Positions 16,115-25,097 of a stretch of DNA of 28,486 nucleotides are shown here, piece after piece. Position numbers and translations under genes: made by a program. The notes under the pieces are model-generated. The model was given only the letters and a program-made list of their open reading frames with translations. It was not told where the DNA came from and did no database searches. The stretch is from an uncultured Bacteroidales bacterium (GTDB lineage Bacteria > Bacteroidota > Bacteroidia > Bacteroidales > UBA932). Within the stretch, counting starts at the first letter, position 1, and each line of letters starts with the position of its first letter. The stretch spans positions 1 to 28,486 of the forward strand of contig CAMFSN010000008.1 in the NCBI GenBank assembly GCA_945983015.1, in the 5' to 3' direction.

Positions 16115-16891
16115 TCAAACTTTTGCGTATATCAGCTCCGTCAATCTTACGAAATCCTCCACTCCGAGTTTCTCCGCTCTTAGATCGAATATCGGATCGG
16201 AAGTATCCACTCCCTCCTTCAGCAGTGGCTTGAGAGCGTTCCTCAAAGTCTTGCGTCTCTGATTGAAGGCGGTCTTTACTACCTGCCTGAATAATTTTTC
16301 ATCACAGGCCAATTCCTTTCGCCCGTTTCTTTTGAGTCTGATTACGGCTGACTGCACCTTTGGAGGCGGGCAAAACGCCCCAGGCCCCACGCTCATCACA
16401 TATTCGATGTCATACCAGGCTTGCAGAAGCACTGAGAGTATGCCGTATGTCTTACTCCCCGGAGGCTCCGCTATCCGCTCAGCCACTTCTTTCTGTATCA
16501 TACAGACGACTTCCGGAACCAAGTCCTTGTCGTCCAGAATCTTGAAGAAAATCTGTGAGGAGATATTGTAAGGGAAATTTCCTATCACCCTGTACTTTCC
16601 CTCAAAGACCTTACGCATATCCAGTTTTAGGTAATCCGCCTGCAGGAGTTTTCCCACCACGGCTGGAAAATGTTCCCTCAGATATACCACGCTCTCGGAG
16701 TCAATCTCCACCAGTTTCAGATTCAAATCCCTTCTTTCAAGCAGGTATTGGCTCAGAACCCCCATCCCGGGGCCTACTTCCAACACAGCCGGAACGTCTT
16801 CACTGATGGATAGGGCATCCACTATCCTGCGGGCCACGCTCTGGTCCGTTAGAAAATGTTGGCCTAAGGCCTTTTTTGCCCTGACTTCCAT
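16115..16891 (-). CDS. rsmA: 16S rRNA dimethyladenosine transferase RsmA/KsgA
   Basis: RsmA dimethylates two adjacent adenosines near the 3' end of 16S rRNA (A1518 and A1519 in E. coli) with S-adenosylmethionine, late in small-subunit assembly. The protein has 258 residues, the normal length. The N-terminal KKALGQHFL, the SAM-binding EVGPGMG (38-44) and the catalytic NFPY (105-108, an accepted variant of NLPY) are all present. The C-terminal helical part contains FNQRRKTLRNAL, typical of the family. The ATG shares one base with the stop of ychF (TAATG), so translation is probably coupled to that gene. Loss of this enzyme commonly gives kasugamycin resistance; the copy here is intact. Confidence 0.97.
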   Translation of the reverse strand: MEVRAKKALGQHFLTDQSVARRIVDALSISEDVPAVLEVGPGMGVLSQYLLERRDLNLKLVEIDSESVVYLREHFPAVVGKLLQADYLKLDMRKVFEGKYRVIGNFPYNISSQIFFKILDDKDLVPEVVCMIQKEVAERIAEPPGSKTYGILSVLLQAWYDIEYVMSVGPGAFCPPPKVQSAVIRLKRNGRKELACDEKLFRQVVKTAFNQRRKTLRNALKPLLKEGVDTSDPIFDLRAEKLGVEDFVRLTELIYAKV

Positions 16892-17991
16892 TAGACGTTA
16901 AAGAGAAAATGCATTATATCTCCATCCTGCACCACATAATCCTTTCCTTCTATACCCATCTTGCCGGCAGCGCGGCAGGCGGCCTCGGTCTTTAAGTTTA
17001 TGAAATCCTCATACTTGATAACCTCTGCCCTGATAAATCCCTTTTCGAAATCTGTGTGGATTACTCCTGCGGCCTTCGGCGCCTTGTCTCCCTTATGAAT
17101 GGTCCAGGCCCTGCACTCGTCGCTTCCGGCGGTAAAAAAGGTCTGCAAGCCGAGCAGGTGATAGGCGCTTTGAATAAGCCTTACCACTCCGCTTTCTTCC
17201 AAGCCCATCTCCTCCAGAAACATCTGCCTGTCTTCATATTCCTCCATCTCAGCTATCTCCGACTCTGTCCTGGCCGAGATTATCAGAATCTCCGCATTCT
17301 CGTCCTTCACCGCTTCTCTGACAGCATCCACATAGGCATTGCCATTCACGGCGGAGGCATCGTCCACATTGCAGACATAAAGTACCGGCTTGTTAGTCAA
17401 GAGGAATAGATCGCGGGCCAAAGCCTGTTCCTCCTCGTTATTCAGCACCACGCTGCGACAGGACCTCCCCTGCTGCAAAGCCTCCTTGTAACGGTTTAAA
17501 AGGGCTGCGAGCTTGGCTGCCTCCTTATCCCCCGCCTTTCCAGCTTTCTCTGTCTTTGCCAATCTCGCCTCGACCGTCTCCAGGTCCTTTATCTGTAACT
17601 CCGTGTCCACCACTTCCTTATCCCTTACCGGATCCACGCTTCCGTCCAAGTGCACCACGTTTCCGTCTTCAAAGCAGCGCAACACGTGAAGGATAGCGTC
17701 ACATTCACGGATATTGGCAAGAAACTGATTGCCAAGTCCCTCTCCGTGGCTGGCTCCCTTTACCAGACCGGCTATGTCCACGATATCCACCGTGGCGGGA
17801 ATGCTGCGTTGAGGTTTACAGATCTCGCTGAGCACTTCCAGACGCTTGTCGGGAACATTGGTGGAGCCGAGATTAGGCTCTATGGTACAAAAAGGAAAAT
17901 TGGCACTCTGAGCCTTTCCTGAACTTATACAGTTAAACAAAGTGGATTTGCCTACGTTAGGCAGCCCTACTATTCCGCACTTCAATGACAT
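16891..17991 (-). CDS. ychF: Ribosome-binding ATPase YchF (Obg family)
   Basis: YchF is a conserved P-loop NTPase of 366 residues (E. coli has 363). It binds ATP in preference to GTP and associates with ribosomes; it is linked to stress responses and to leaderless mRNA use. The sequence shows the P-loop GLPNVGKST (9-17), the G3 motif DIAG with Leu in place of Gln (72-76), and NVDD (208-211) in place of the GTP-specific NKxD, which fits ATP preference. His114, reported as important for hydrolysis in E. coli, is present. A coiled-coil insert spans about 130-175, and a C-terminal TGS-type domain includes the usual ending of the family. It is coupled to rsmA downstream and diverges from the phosphohydrolase gene at 18043. 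Confidence 0.97.
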   Translation of the reverse strand: MSLKCGIVGLPNVGKSTLFNCISSGKAQSANFPFCTIEPNLGSTNVPDKRLEVLSEICKPQRSIPATVDIVDIAGLVKGASHGEGLGNQFLANIRECDAILHVLRCFEDGNVVHLDGSVDPVRDKEVVDTELQIKDLETVEARLAKTEKAGKAGDKEAAKLAALLNRYKEALQQGRSCRSVVLNNEEEQALARDLFLLTNKPVLYVCNVDDASAVNGNAYVDAVREAVKDENAEILIISARTESEIAEMEEYEDRQMFLEEMGLEESGVVRLIQSAYHLLGLQTFFTAGSDECRAWTIHKGDKAPKAAGVIHTDFEKGFIRAEVIKYEDFINLKTEAACRAAGKMGIEGKDYVVQDGDIMHFLFNV

Positions 17992-18010
17992 AATTTTTCT
18001 GATTAGCGTG

Positions 18011-18018
18011 CAAATTTA
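18011..18018 (-). promoter_or_regulatory. Probable -7 element for ychF-rsmA
   Basis: TAAATTTG on the - strand fits TAnnTTTG perfectly and lies 20 bases before the ychF ATG, in the 51-base gap shared with the divergent gene at 18043. No TTG is visible at the -33 distance, so confidence is moderate. Confidence 0.45.
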
Positions 18019-18042
18019 TAAAATTATCCTCATATTCGCCCT

Positions 18043-18927
18043 ATGAAACTGACTATGATACTTCTTCTTCAGACGATTATCGTCTTTTGGAACGTCGAGA
18101 ACTTTTTCGACTACCGTAGCACTGAACAGATTTCTGGGTGTAATTGGACTGCCAGCCGCTTTTATCGTAAGGCGGAGGGAATAGGCAAGGTCATTCTGAG
18201 CCTTTCGGACAGTTCTGGCAGAGCGCCTGACATCGTAGGGCTTTGCGAGATAGATTCACCTGCCAGCCTAAAGGCTATAGTGCATAGTCCCGTGCTTGAA
18301 AAACAGGGCTACCTTTATATCCATTATGAATCCGCGGACCATAGGGGGATAGACTGCGCCCTTTTATACAGAGGAGGGCCGCCCCTTTCGAGCGAAAGCA
18401 TTCCCATCACGCTGAATGGGGAAGTGCTCCCTACCCGCAGCATACTGCGGGTGGATTTCGACTCCCTGAGCGTGATGGTGGTACATCTGCCCTCGAAAAG
18501 GGGCGGCAGCAGAGAGGCTCAAAGGCGCAGGGAACGGGCCTTGGAGATGATAGACTCGGTAGCGGCAGAAATTTCCGGTCCGCTGCTCGTTATGGGAGAC
18601 TTCAATGAGGAAGCAGGGACAAAGGGGACGAGGGAATTGGCATACCTAAAAGAAATACTCCCTTCAGGAGAAGGGAGCATTAAATTCAATGGCAAGTGGG
18701 AAAAGATAGACAGATGCCTGGTAAAGAACGCTGAAGTGAGCTGCGAAATAGCCTTTCTGAACTTCCTGCTTGCCGAAGACAAGACTTACGGAGGACTGAA
18801 ACCTCTCAGAACCAACTCGGGACCTCGCTATCTGGGTGGTCTTAGCGACCATCTCCCGCTGCGTATAGAGTATAGGCTCGCGACCGAATCCGTAACTGTA
18901 CTGACGCTTGGAAATGGCTGCGACTAG
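18043..18927 (+). CDS. Endonuclease/exonuclease/phosphatase-family protein
   Basis: This is a protein of 294 residues with the DNase I-like metal-dependent phosphodiesterase fold. The active-site set is complete: Asn17 in FWNVENFF, Glu69 in GLCEID, Asp104 in RGIDCA, His148 in VVHLPS, Asp186 and Asn188 in GDFN, and Asp269/His270 in SDHLP. The family covers nucleases and phosphatases of nucleotides, lipids and sugars, and the substrate cannot be told from sequence. Many Bacteroidota relatives carry a signal peptide. Here the hydrophobic start MKLTMILLLQTII runs straight into the first core strand, so export is doubtful. It diverges from ychF. Its TAG stop shares a CTAG palindrome with the stop of the convergent ppiD-like gene. 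Confidence 0.88.
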   Translation: MKLTMILLLQTIIVFWNVENFFDYRSTEQISGCNWTASRFYRKAEGIGKVILSLSDSSGRAPDIVGLCEIDSPASLKAIVHSPVLEKQGYLYIHYESADHRGIDCALLYRGGPPLSSESIPITLNGEVLPTRSILRVDFDSLSVMVVHLPSKRGGSREAQRRRERALEMIDSVAAEISGPLLVMGDFNEEAGTKGTRELAYLKEILPSGEGSIKFNGKWEKIDRCLVKNAEVSCEIAFLNFLLAEDKTYGGLKPLRTNSGPRYLGGLSDHLPLRIEYRLATESVTVLTLGNGCD

Positions 18928-21005
18928 AAGTATCTTGCCCTGTTATCGACCACTCCTGCGGATTCCTGCATAACCGGGTAGATCATCTGGCTGCTGTACT
19001 GTGCCTTCTGGCTTGAGAAGAGTCGGGCATCTTCCTCGGTGAAGAAGGCTCCTGGCTCCTTGCGCTCAAGTTTGAAGACATAGACTCCACGGCTTCCCTG
19101 AACAGGGGCGCTCAAAGCACCGGTCTCTGTCTTGAGAATAGCTCCGAGAACTGCAGGCTCCACTGCCGGCGCACTCATAGGAGAGAAGGCTATGTCCTTA
19201 CGGCTGACAGGCTCTGTAGAAAGGGCTGCTGCCACTTCCTCTATGCTGCTCAATCCTGCGATCTTAGCGGCAATCTGCTCTGTCTTATGGGCATTTCTCT
19301 TCTCGGTGTAAAGGGTATTCTGAATGGCAGGAGCTACCTCCTTGATGTCCTTATAGCCTTCCTTACGGACTTCCTTAAGGGCTACCACAAAGAAATACTT
19401 GTTATCCACCGTGATGATATTTGAAGTCTTACCCTTCTTAGCATCGAAGACCCAACGAGTCACCTCTCTAGCGTGGTCGATGGCGCCGTAGCTGGAAGTA
19501 CTTTCGAGAACATTGTTCATACGATGTGAATATACTCCGAGAGAATCCACAGCCTTCAAATATGACTCATAAGAACCTGCAGAAAGTGTGGCAAGGGTGT
19601 TAGCCTGGGCGTAATAGCTGCTGTAGGTCTCTTTGCTGGCCACAGCGCTCTTCTCAAGTATGGCCACCTGTTTCTTAAGCAAAGGCTTTGTAGTCTTGCT
19701 TACCAAAACCACATGGGTGCCGTACTGGCTCTTTACCACATAAGGCTTGCCCACCTGGGCTGTGATTACGCTCTCCAGACCAGGAATCATATAGCTCTGG
19801 GTCATCCAGCCGATATTACCGATCTCTCCGTCATACTTGGAGTTCTGGTCAGCTGAAAATTCGGCTGCAAGAGCCTGGAAGGAAGATGCTTTCTTACTTA
19901 TCACCTTGCAGAGGCTGTCTGCCTTGTGAGCGGCATCGTCTCCCTGAAGCAGGATGTGCTTTACATATACGGAGTCAGGAATTTGGGCTGACCTGACGAC
20001 GCGAGCGGCATAATAGGTGTTCTTATCGTTAAAGATCTTGGATACCCCCTTGTTTCCGGAGAATGCGAAAGCGTCTATCTCGGAATTGATGGTAGAGAGT
20101 TCTCCCTTACGATACCAGTAATCTGAAAGAGCCCTGTCGGAGTATTTGAGAAGAAAGGACTTGAGATTTTCTGTGGTGGCGAACTCGTCGATAACTGACT
20201 CCACTGCTGCTGCAGCCTCGGCTATGTCCTTCTGAGACGGTTTAACCTCGAATACGGCGTACTCGATATCACGGTTAGCCTGCTGTTTGTAGTCCTTCTT
20301 ATGGCTCTCGTAATATGCCTTGATTTCCTTTGAACTTACTTCCACGGTGGTATCCCTTTCGTATCCATAAGGAATGCTTACGAGCTGAATGTCAGCGGTA
20401 AGATTAGACTCGGCCACGAGGCTTTCCACCTGTGAAGGGGCATAAAGGGAGCTGGAAGTGAAGAGAGCAGCATACTTGCTGTAGTACTGCTGGCTGCGGA
20501 CACTGCTCTTAAGATAATCCCAATAAGCCTTAAGGTTAGGGTCATTCTGAGCCGCATTGTCTATCTCCTTAACCCTCTGAGGGGAAAAAGCTCCGCTTTC
20601 GTCTGCAAAGAGAGGATTCTGAGCTATGAGGGGAGATACATGCTCACCTGCAAAGAGTTCAGCAATCTCTGCATCCGATACTCGGATACCTGCCTTATCA
20701 CAGTTCTTAAAGAACAAATAACGGTCTAGAAGTGACTGCCAGGCGGCGTTACGGATCTGGGTCTGGGTCTGCTCATTCTGAACAGAAGAACCGGTAGTGA
20801 TCTCGTTGATGGTGGTAAACTTGGCCACCTCAGCCTGATAATCTTCATAGGAAATTCCTGTACCTGCAATCTCGCCGACATCCTGAGGCTTATCGAACAT
20901 TCTCAGAATATCATCCATAGGAGCAATGAAGTACAGAAGAGAAAGCGCGATGATGACTGAAATCAGCACACCGAATTTTTCGCGCATTTTTTGAAGTACT
21001 GCCAT
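18924..21005 (-). CDS. ppiD: Membrane-anchored periplasmic foldase, PpiD/SurA type peptidyl-prolyl isomerase
   Basis: This is a chaperone of 693 residues with one N-terminal transmembrane segment (about 10-28) that anchors it facing the periplasm. A SurA/PpiD-like helical domain follows (about 50-240). A parvulin rotamase domain spans about 347-437: it starts VYVKHILL, continues through GEIGNIGW, and ends in SQYGTHVVLV. A second, degenerate parvulin-like part begins near TRWVFDAKKG. PpiD proteins help newly exported outer membrane proteins fold. It is last in the coaX to ppiD cluster, 74 bases after lptC, which fits a role in outer membrane biogenesis. It ends four bases inside the convergent gene. 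Confidence 0.92.
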   Translation of the reverse strand: MAVLQKMREKFGVLISVIIALSLLYFIAPMDDILRMFDKPQDVGEIAGTGISYEDYQAEVAKFTTINEITTGSSVQNEQTQTQIRNAAWQSLLDRYLFFKNCDKAGIRVSDAEIAELFAGEHVSPLIAQNPLFADESGAFSPQRVKEIDNAAQNDPNLKAYWDYLKSSVRSQQYYSKYAALFTSSSLYAPSQVESLVAESNLTADIQLVSIPYGYERDTTVEVSSKEIKAYYESHKKDYKQQANRDIEYAVFEVKPSQKDIAEAAAAVESVIDEFATTENLKSFLLKYSDRALSDYWYRKGELSTINSEIDAFAFSGNKGVSKIFNDKNTYYAARVVRSAQIPDSVYVKHILLQGDDAAHKADSLCKVISKKASSFQALAAEFSADQNSKYDGEIGNIGWMTQSYMIPGLESVITAQVGKPYVVKSQYGTHVVLVSKTTKPLLKKQVAILEKSAVASKETYSSYYAQANTLATLSAGSYESYLKAVDSLGVYSHRMNNVLESTSSYGAIDHAREVTRWVFDAKKGKTSNIITVDNKYFFVVALKEVRKEGYKDIKEVAPAIQNTLYTEKRNAHKTEQIAAKIAGLSSIEEVAAALSTEPVSRKDIAFSPMSAPAVEPAVLGAILKTETGALSAPVQGSRGVYVFKLERKEPGAFFTEEDARLFSSQKAQYSSQMIYPVMQESAGVVDNRARYF

Positions 21006-21079
21006 ATTTTTATATATAATTTTAAATTGCTTGTAAAATTGTTTTGCGTGTTAAGGGTTGCGAAGATAATAAAATTTCA

Positions 21080-21712
21080 TCATTTGAGCAAAGGTCCGAT
21101 GAAATTCACCGAATCTATGGCTACCTTGGTGCTATCTTTCTGAGTTATGCCGAAACTATCGAATACAGAAAGGAGGGTAGCATTTCTGGCCCTGTCGTCA
21201 GAACGCATTCCTTTGCCTTGCATCATACCGTCCTCGGAATAGAGTTTTACATAACAGTCGGTGTATATCTCCTCCCTGTTCCTGTCCCAGTAGATGGTGT
21301 CGGTCTCCATAGTTTCCTTTTTGATGACATTGCTTATCACCACATTCCCATAAGCCTCCCAGACTTCTCCCTTGGCCTTTTTTCCGGCATTCACGTGCCT
21401 GGCCTCATCGGCACGGATATAGGTTTCCAGAAGCCCATCCTCAGTATAGGCATAGACGTAAAGTCCATCAGGAAACAATTCGTAATCAAGTGAATCCGTA
21501 GAGAAACGCAACATCCTGTCAGACTCCATTCTCTGCAGTATCACTCCATCCTTGGTCTGGACGGCGAACATATCGAATACCGTCTGAACCGGAGTCGCTC
21601 CCAGATCCAGGACATCTGCCTCCTTCAGTCCTGAGGAGCAGGAAAAGGACAAGATTGCAAGCTCCAGAAAGCCTGCAATCCTGAAAAGACGGTATTTGAA
21701 TATATCTCTCAC
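21080..21712 (-). CDS. lptC: LPS export component LptC (lipoprotein form)
   Basis: LptC bridges the LptBFG transporter and LptA and carries lipopolysaccharide across the periplasm. Residues beyond 30 show the beta-jellyroll pattern of the family (VFDMFAVQTKDGVI, EAYGNVVISN, ETDTIYWDR, IYTDCYVKLY and GMRSDDR). I place the start at the GTG at 21710-21712. It overlaps the TPR gene stop as TAGTG and gives a compact signal peptide: R/K residues, then GFLELAILSFSC with Cys25 as the lipid site. An upstream ATG at 21757 would add 15 polar residues inside the TPR gene. A lipoprotein LptC is common in Bacteroidota. The residue at -3 of the lipobox is Ser rather than Leu, a loose match. Confidence 0.88.
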   Translation of the reverse strand: MRDIFKYRLFRIAGFLELAILSFSCSSGLKEADVLDLGATPVQTVFDMFAVQTKDGVILQRMESDRMLRFSTDSLDYELFPDGLYVYAYTEDGLLETYIRADEARHVNAGKKAKGEVWEAYGNVVISNVIKKETMETDTIYWDRNREEIYTDCYVKLYSEDGMMQGKGMRSDDRARNATLLSVFDSFGITQKDSTKVAIDSVNFIGPLLK

Positions 21713-23043
21713 TAATTCTGTGTCCTTACGGTAGTAACTGCCTTGAAAGATCCGCAAGATACCTCATAGCTGTCTCCGTCGCTTACTCCGAACATAAAGG
21801 CGTCTGCAGTAAGAGGATAGTATTTCTTAAACTCGGCTATCTTCTTGTTAGCGTCAGAGGCCAGACTAGGGTCGGTAGCCTTAGCCTTCTCATAGTAATC
21901 CACAGCTACCCAGTAAGGAGCACGCTTGGCTATGTCGTTACCTTCGCAACGCACTGCTCCCCATATATTTCCTAAAAGCATATAAGCCTTGGCCTTGAGC
22001 TCTGAAGTGGCAGCGACAGGAATAACCTTTCTGGCAACCTGCTCAGCGGAAGCGGAATTGCCGCACTTATAGTGATATACGGCGAGTTCATAATAGTATT
22101 CAGCATCCTGAGCGCTGTCGGAATCCTCCCTGTCTATGGCTTCCTGCAGGAACTTGACAGCTTCAGAAGTCTTACCGGTAGAAGAATTGAGCTTATAAAG
22201 CATATAAGCTGAAGAATGCGTAGGATTGTCGTTATGCAGACGGGTTACTGCCTTGATGAACAGTTCGTTGTCTGTGCATCCCTGAGCGGCGGACATAAAC
22301 CTTACTATCTTGGAAGCCAATTCGACGTTGCTAGGGTCTGCCTCAAACTTAGGAGTGTAAAGTTCGATAAGTTTGTCGCAGTCCGCGATATTGTTCGAAG
22401 CGAAGAGTTCCTCCACCTTTCCCTTGATTTCATCCACCAAAGCCTTTTCATCTTCATCCTTGGCCTCTATCTTAGAGAGCTTATCCACGCAGTCCTCATA
22501 TACCCCGATAATCTCCTCTTCATCGATAGCGCTCATCTGGAAGAGCTCTATGGCGGCGTTGAAATAGAACAAGAAGATGGAAGCCTTAGTCTTTGTCCCG
22601 TTGGCACTGACTATCTCGCCGTACTCCTTATAGAGTCTCTCCGGATCATTTTGTACATATTGAGCCAGGTCCAGACCCTTGTTGTTACGGGCAGTCACCG
22701 CATACTTTGGATAATTCTGGATACGAATGTCGTGAATGAGCATCAATGTATCCACAAGCTTAGCCTTGTAAACAGGGTTCTTTTCATTCTGCTTAATGAG
22801 CTTTCTCATAAGGACTGTTCCGTCCACGAGCATATTCTGATTAGCTGTAGGAGGGCATCTTTTGAAAGCCTCTCTCCAGTTAGGCAGAGCCTCATCATAG
22901 CTTTTCTGCTTGAAGTACTCCTTGTAAAATGAAAGATACTTGATACAATTCGCGCTGTCAGCGCCATACTTACCCTGTGCAAAGGCACTTGTAGAGCCCA
23001 AGGTCATCACGAGAGTCGCAATAAGAATCAAAAATTTTTTCAT
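21712..23043 (-). CDS. Periplasmic tetratricopeptide-repeat protein
   Basis: This protein of 443 residues has the signal peptide MKKFLILIATLVMTLGSTSAFA. The mature part is almost all helical and carries several TPR-like pairs, for example around YKEYFKQKSYDEALPNWREA (about 42-61), AEYYYELAVYHYKCGNSASA (about 315-334), and the segment that ends YWVAVDYYEKAKATDPS. No enzyme motif is seen. Such proteins serve as scaffolds. Its placement between an outer membrane protein gene and lptC suggests a role in envelope assembly, but that is inferred from location only. The stop overlaps the lptC GTG by one base, and 14 bases separate it from the upstream FadL-like gene. Confidence 0.85.
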   Translation of the reverse strand: MKKFLILIATLVMTLGSTSAFAQGKYGADSANCIKYLSFYKEYFKQKSYDEALPNWREAFKRCPPTANQNMLVDGTVLMRKLIKQNEKNPVYKAKLVDTLMLIHDIRIQNYPKYAVTARNNKGLDLAQYVQNDPERLYKEYGEIVSANGTKTKASIFLFYFNAAIELFQMSAIDEEEIIGVYEDCVDKLSKIEAKDEDEKALVDEIKGKVEELFASNNIADCDKLIELYTPKFEADPSNVELASKIVRFMSAAQGCTDNELFIKAVTRLHNDNPTHSSAYMLYKLNSSTGKTSEAVKFLQEAIDREDSDSAQDAEYYYELAVYHYKCGNSASAEQVARKVIPVAATSELKAKAYMLLGNIWGAVRCEGNDIAKRAPYWVAVDYYEKAKATDPSLASDANKKIAEFKKYYPLTADAFMFGVSDGDSYEVSCGSFKAVTTVRTQN

Positions 23044-23057
23044 ATCCTTGTTTTAAA

Positions 23058-24341
23058 TTATTCGTACCTGTACTGCTGGAACCAAATGTCGAAGAGATTA
23101 ATTCCAAGAGAAAAATTAAAATAGGTCTCCCTGACCATAGAGTTTTTCAAGGAGCCTCTCTGCCCGAATTCAAAGCCAAGCGTAAGTCCGTTATACCACT
23201 GGAAGACCGGAAGTGTGACTCCAAAGGTGAGTCCCCGCGCATATACCGGCTGACCATTCACACTGTAGTATTCCTTATTAAAGTAAGCTCCTGCCCTATA
23301 AGCAATTATATTTCTATAATAGCGCACGTCATTAGGCTTTGGAATATACTCGAAACCCAGTCTCACACTCTCTGCTGCCGTAGGGCTGAAGACTCCCAGA
23401 GTGCCGAATCCGGAATTCACCCAGTTCGACCTGCTGTAATCCAGTTCCGCTCTGAAGTTTTTATTATATACCACTGCCAATCCTATTCCCTTCTCTGCCG
23501 CCAGAATCAGCGGCTGGCTTCTGTAGGCCAATGTGTCCGATACGCTGCGGGTGACTATACTTCCATTCTTTTCCGTGGTATTCACGAAGCCATTCAACTT
23601 TGCGTCCATCTTATAGGTGGCGCCAAGCACGAACTTGAGTTTTTTAACCACGCTCTGTTCGTACTGCAGACCGAATTTGAAAGTATTGGCACTCAAAATG
23701 CTCTCCTCTGTCTTATCTATGCCGATAGCGGCTGCATCTGAGAAAGTCTGGGTATAATTTTTCTTCAGATTTCCGGTGTAGTGGATGTATTCCGCTCCTA
23801 GATTCAGATTCTTGAAGAGATTCACTCCGAAAGAAGCGAAAATCTGATAGAGGCTACCCTGTTCAGAATAGTTATGCAGGACATTTCCCTTCATCCCGGG
23901 AATTACGTCGTATTGGGAGAAATTATATCCGGTGGAACTGTAAGGCTTGATACCCAACATCATAGCCGTATGGTTAAAGAGTGGGAAGGAAATGATTATG
24001 TCATTTATGTTCACCAGGTTATTCACGGCATATTGAGAATCCTGACGGAATATCTTATTATTCTGGTAAAGGGAAAAATCTGACATAAATGCCAGAGAAT
24101 CCCTTGCAGTTACGGCAGCCGGATTAAGGGAATTGATGTAGCGATTGTTCCTCGATGCTATACCCACTCCTCCCATAGTCATATTATAGGCGGACCCTCC
24201 ACTGAAAAGATCACCCACCCCGTATATGGTATAAGGGGCATAGCCGGAAAAGGCACCGTTATCATCAGCCTTGGCTTCATACAACACTGCTGAAAACAGC
24301 AGGGAAACGCAAAGCAATTTAAGAATTCCAGTTTTTCTCAT
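23058..24341 (-). CDS. FadL-like outer membrane protein
   Basis: This is an outer membrane beta-barrel protein of 427 residues. The signal peptide is MRKTGILKLLCVSLLFSAVLYEAKA or close to it. The N-terminal part after cleavage, with GGVGIASRNN and then NSLNPAAVTA, recalls FadL/OMPP1 proteins, whose N-terminal hatch carries an NPA motif. The rest consists of alternating strands up to a C-terminal FDIWFQQYRYE. FadL relatives let hydrophobic molecules through the outer membrane. The exact substrate is unknown, and a structural role is also possible. The start overlaps the 3' end of coaX by 23 bases. TPR, lptC and ppiD genes follow, so the cluster is devoted to the outer membrane. Confidence 0.8.
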   Translation of the reverse strand: MRKTGILKLLCVSLLFSAVLYEAKADDNGAFSGYAPYTIYGVGDLFSGGSAYNMTMGGVGIASRNNRYINSLNPAAVTARDSLAFMSDFSLYQNNKIFRQDSQYAVNNLVNINDIIISFPLFNHTAMMLGIKPYSSTGYNFSQYDVIPGMKGNVLHNYSEQGSLYQIFASFGVNLFKNLNLGAEYIHYTGNLKKNYTQTFSDAAAIGIDKTEESILSANTFKFGLQYEQSVVKKLKFVLGATYKMDAKLNGFVNTTEKNGSIVTRSVSDTLAYRSQPLILAAEKGIGLAVVYNKNFRAELDYSRSNWVNSGFGTLGVFSPTAAESVRLGFEYIPKPNDVRYYRNIIAYRAGAYFNKEYYSVNGQPVYARGLTFGVTLPVFQWYNGLTLGFEFGQRGSLKNSMVRETYFNFSLGINLFDIWFQQYRYE

Positions 24342-25047
24342 AATCCATCGATATTACTGCCAAACCCATCAGTACGAGGTTATTAACCACGAAAACAGAT
24401 TTGGAAGTGTAACGTACAAACAAATTGGCATCCCCGCCAGTGAAAATGATCACACTGTCGGGTTTTGAAGCGATGTAGGCGTCCACCTCAAACTTTATGC
24501 CCAGAATCACTCCGTTTTCTATTCCGGATACTGCCGTGTTACCTAAAAATCCCAGCGTCTTAGGGGTATTTACCAGCGGCAGGTTCTTAGCGTAACGGTT
24601 TAAAGCCTTAAACCTGGTTCTACATCCCAAAGATACATTTCCTCCGCTGTAAGAGCCATCAGCCTCGATGAAATCTATAGACAGAATAGTCCCGAAATCA
24701 AAGAGCAGACACTCTTTTCCGGAGAACAGCTTCCTGGCGGCTATGATGCCGGCAGCTCTGTCTGGGCTCAAATACTCAGGAAGGCCATAAGCTCTGAGTA
24801 ATGCGGGATGGTTCTTATCTATCAGTACCAACTGATGACACAGAGAATTCAAGACATTCTCATCCTGAAGCGATATGTCCCTCACCGAAGCCAAGACCAG
24901 TACTTCCGGTTTTTCCTTTTCGGTAAGATGCTGAATGAACTCGATAACTTTCTCTCCCTGATAGCGTATGGTCCGGCCTAAGGTCTCCCCTTCTGCCCAG
25001 ACTGCCTTCAAGGCTGTGTTACCCATTTCAATCAACAAATTCGACAT
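24319..25047 (-). CDS. coaX: Type III pantothenate kinase
   Basis: CoaX phosphorylates pantothenate, the first step of coenzyme A synthesis, without feedback by CoA. The protein has 242 residues. The family motifs can be found: a phosphate-binding IEMGNT (6-11), a substrate-binding SPDRAA (94-99), DFGTILSID (117-125), and GGNVSLG (135-141). Two positions differ from the usual pattern. Glu7 replaces the Asp of IDxGNT, and Leu replaces Pro in the GGxIxPG motif. Both could affect activity, though the rest is regular. It is first in the outer membrane cluster and has a good promoter at 25067-25097, inside the end of mfd. Confidence 0.9.
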   Translation of the reverse strand: MSNLLIEMGNTALKAVWAEGETLGRTIRYQGEKVIEFIQHLTEKEKPEVLVLASVRDISLQDENVLNSLCHQLVLIDKNHPALLRAYGLPEYLSPDRAAGIIAARKLFSGKECLLFDFGTILSIDFIEADGSYSGGNVSLGCRTRFKALNRYAKNLPLVNTPKTLGFLGNTAVSGIENGVILGIKFEVDAYIASKPDSVIIFTGGDANLFVRYTSKSVFVVNNLVLMGLAVISMDYEKNWNS

Positions 25048-25066
25048 AAATCAATATTAAAGCCCG

Positions 25067-25097
25067 CAAATTTAATAAATTATTGCAATTTCTTCAA
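25067..25097 (-). promoter_or_regulatory. Bacteroidota-type promoter for the coaX to ppiD cluster
   Basis: On the - strand, TTG (25095-25097) is followed after 20 bases by TAAATTTG (25067-25074). Both elements and the spacing fit the Bacteroidota consensus. Transcription would start near 25060, about 13 bases before the coaX ATG. The upstream half overlaps the last codons of mfd. Confidence 0.65.
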
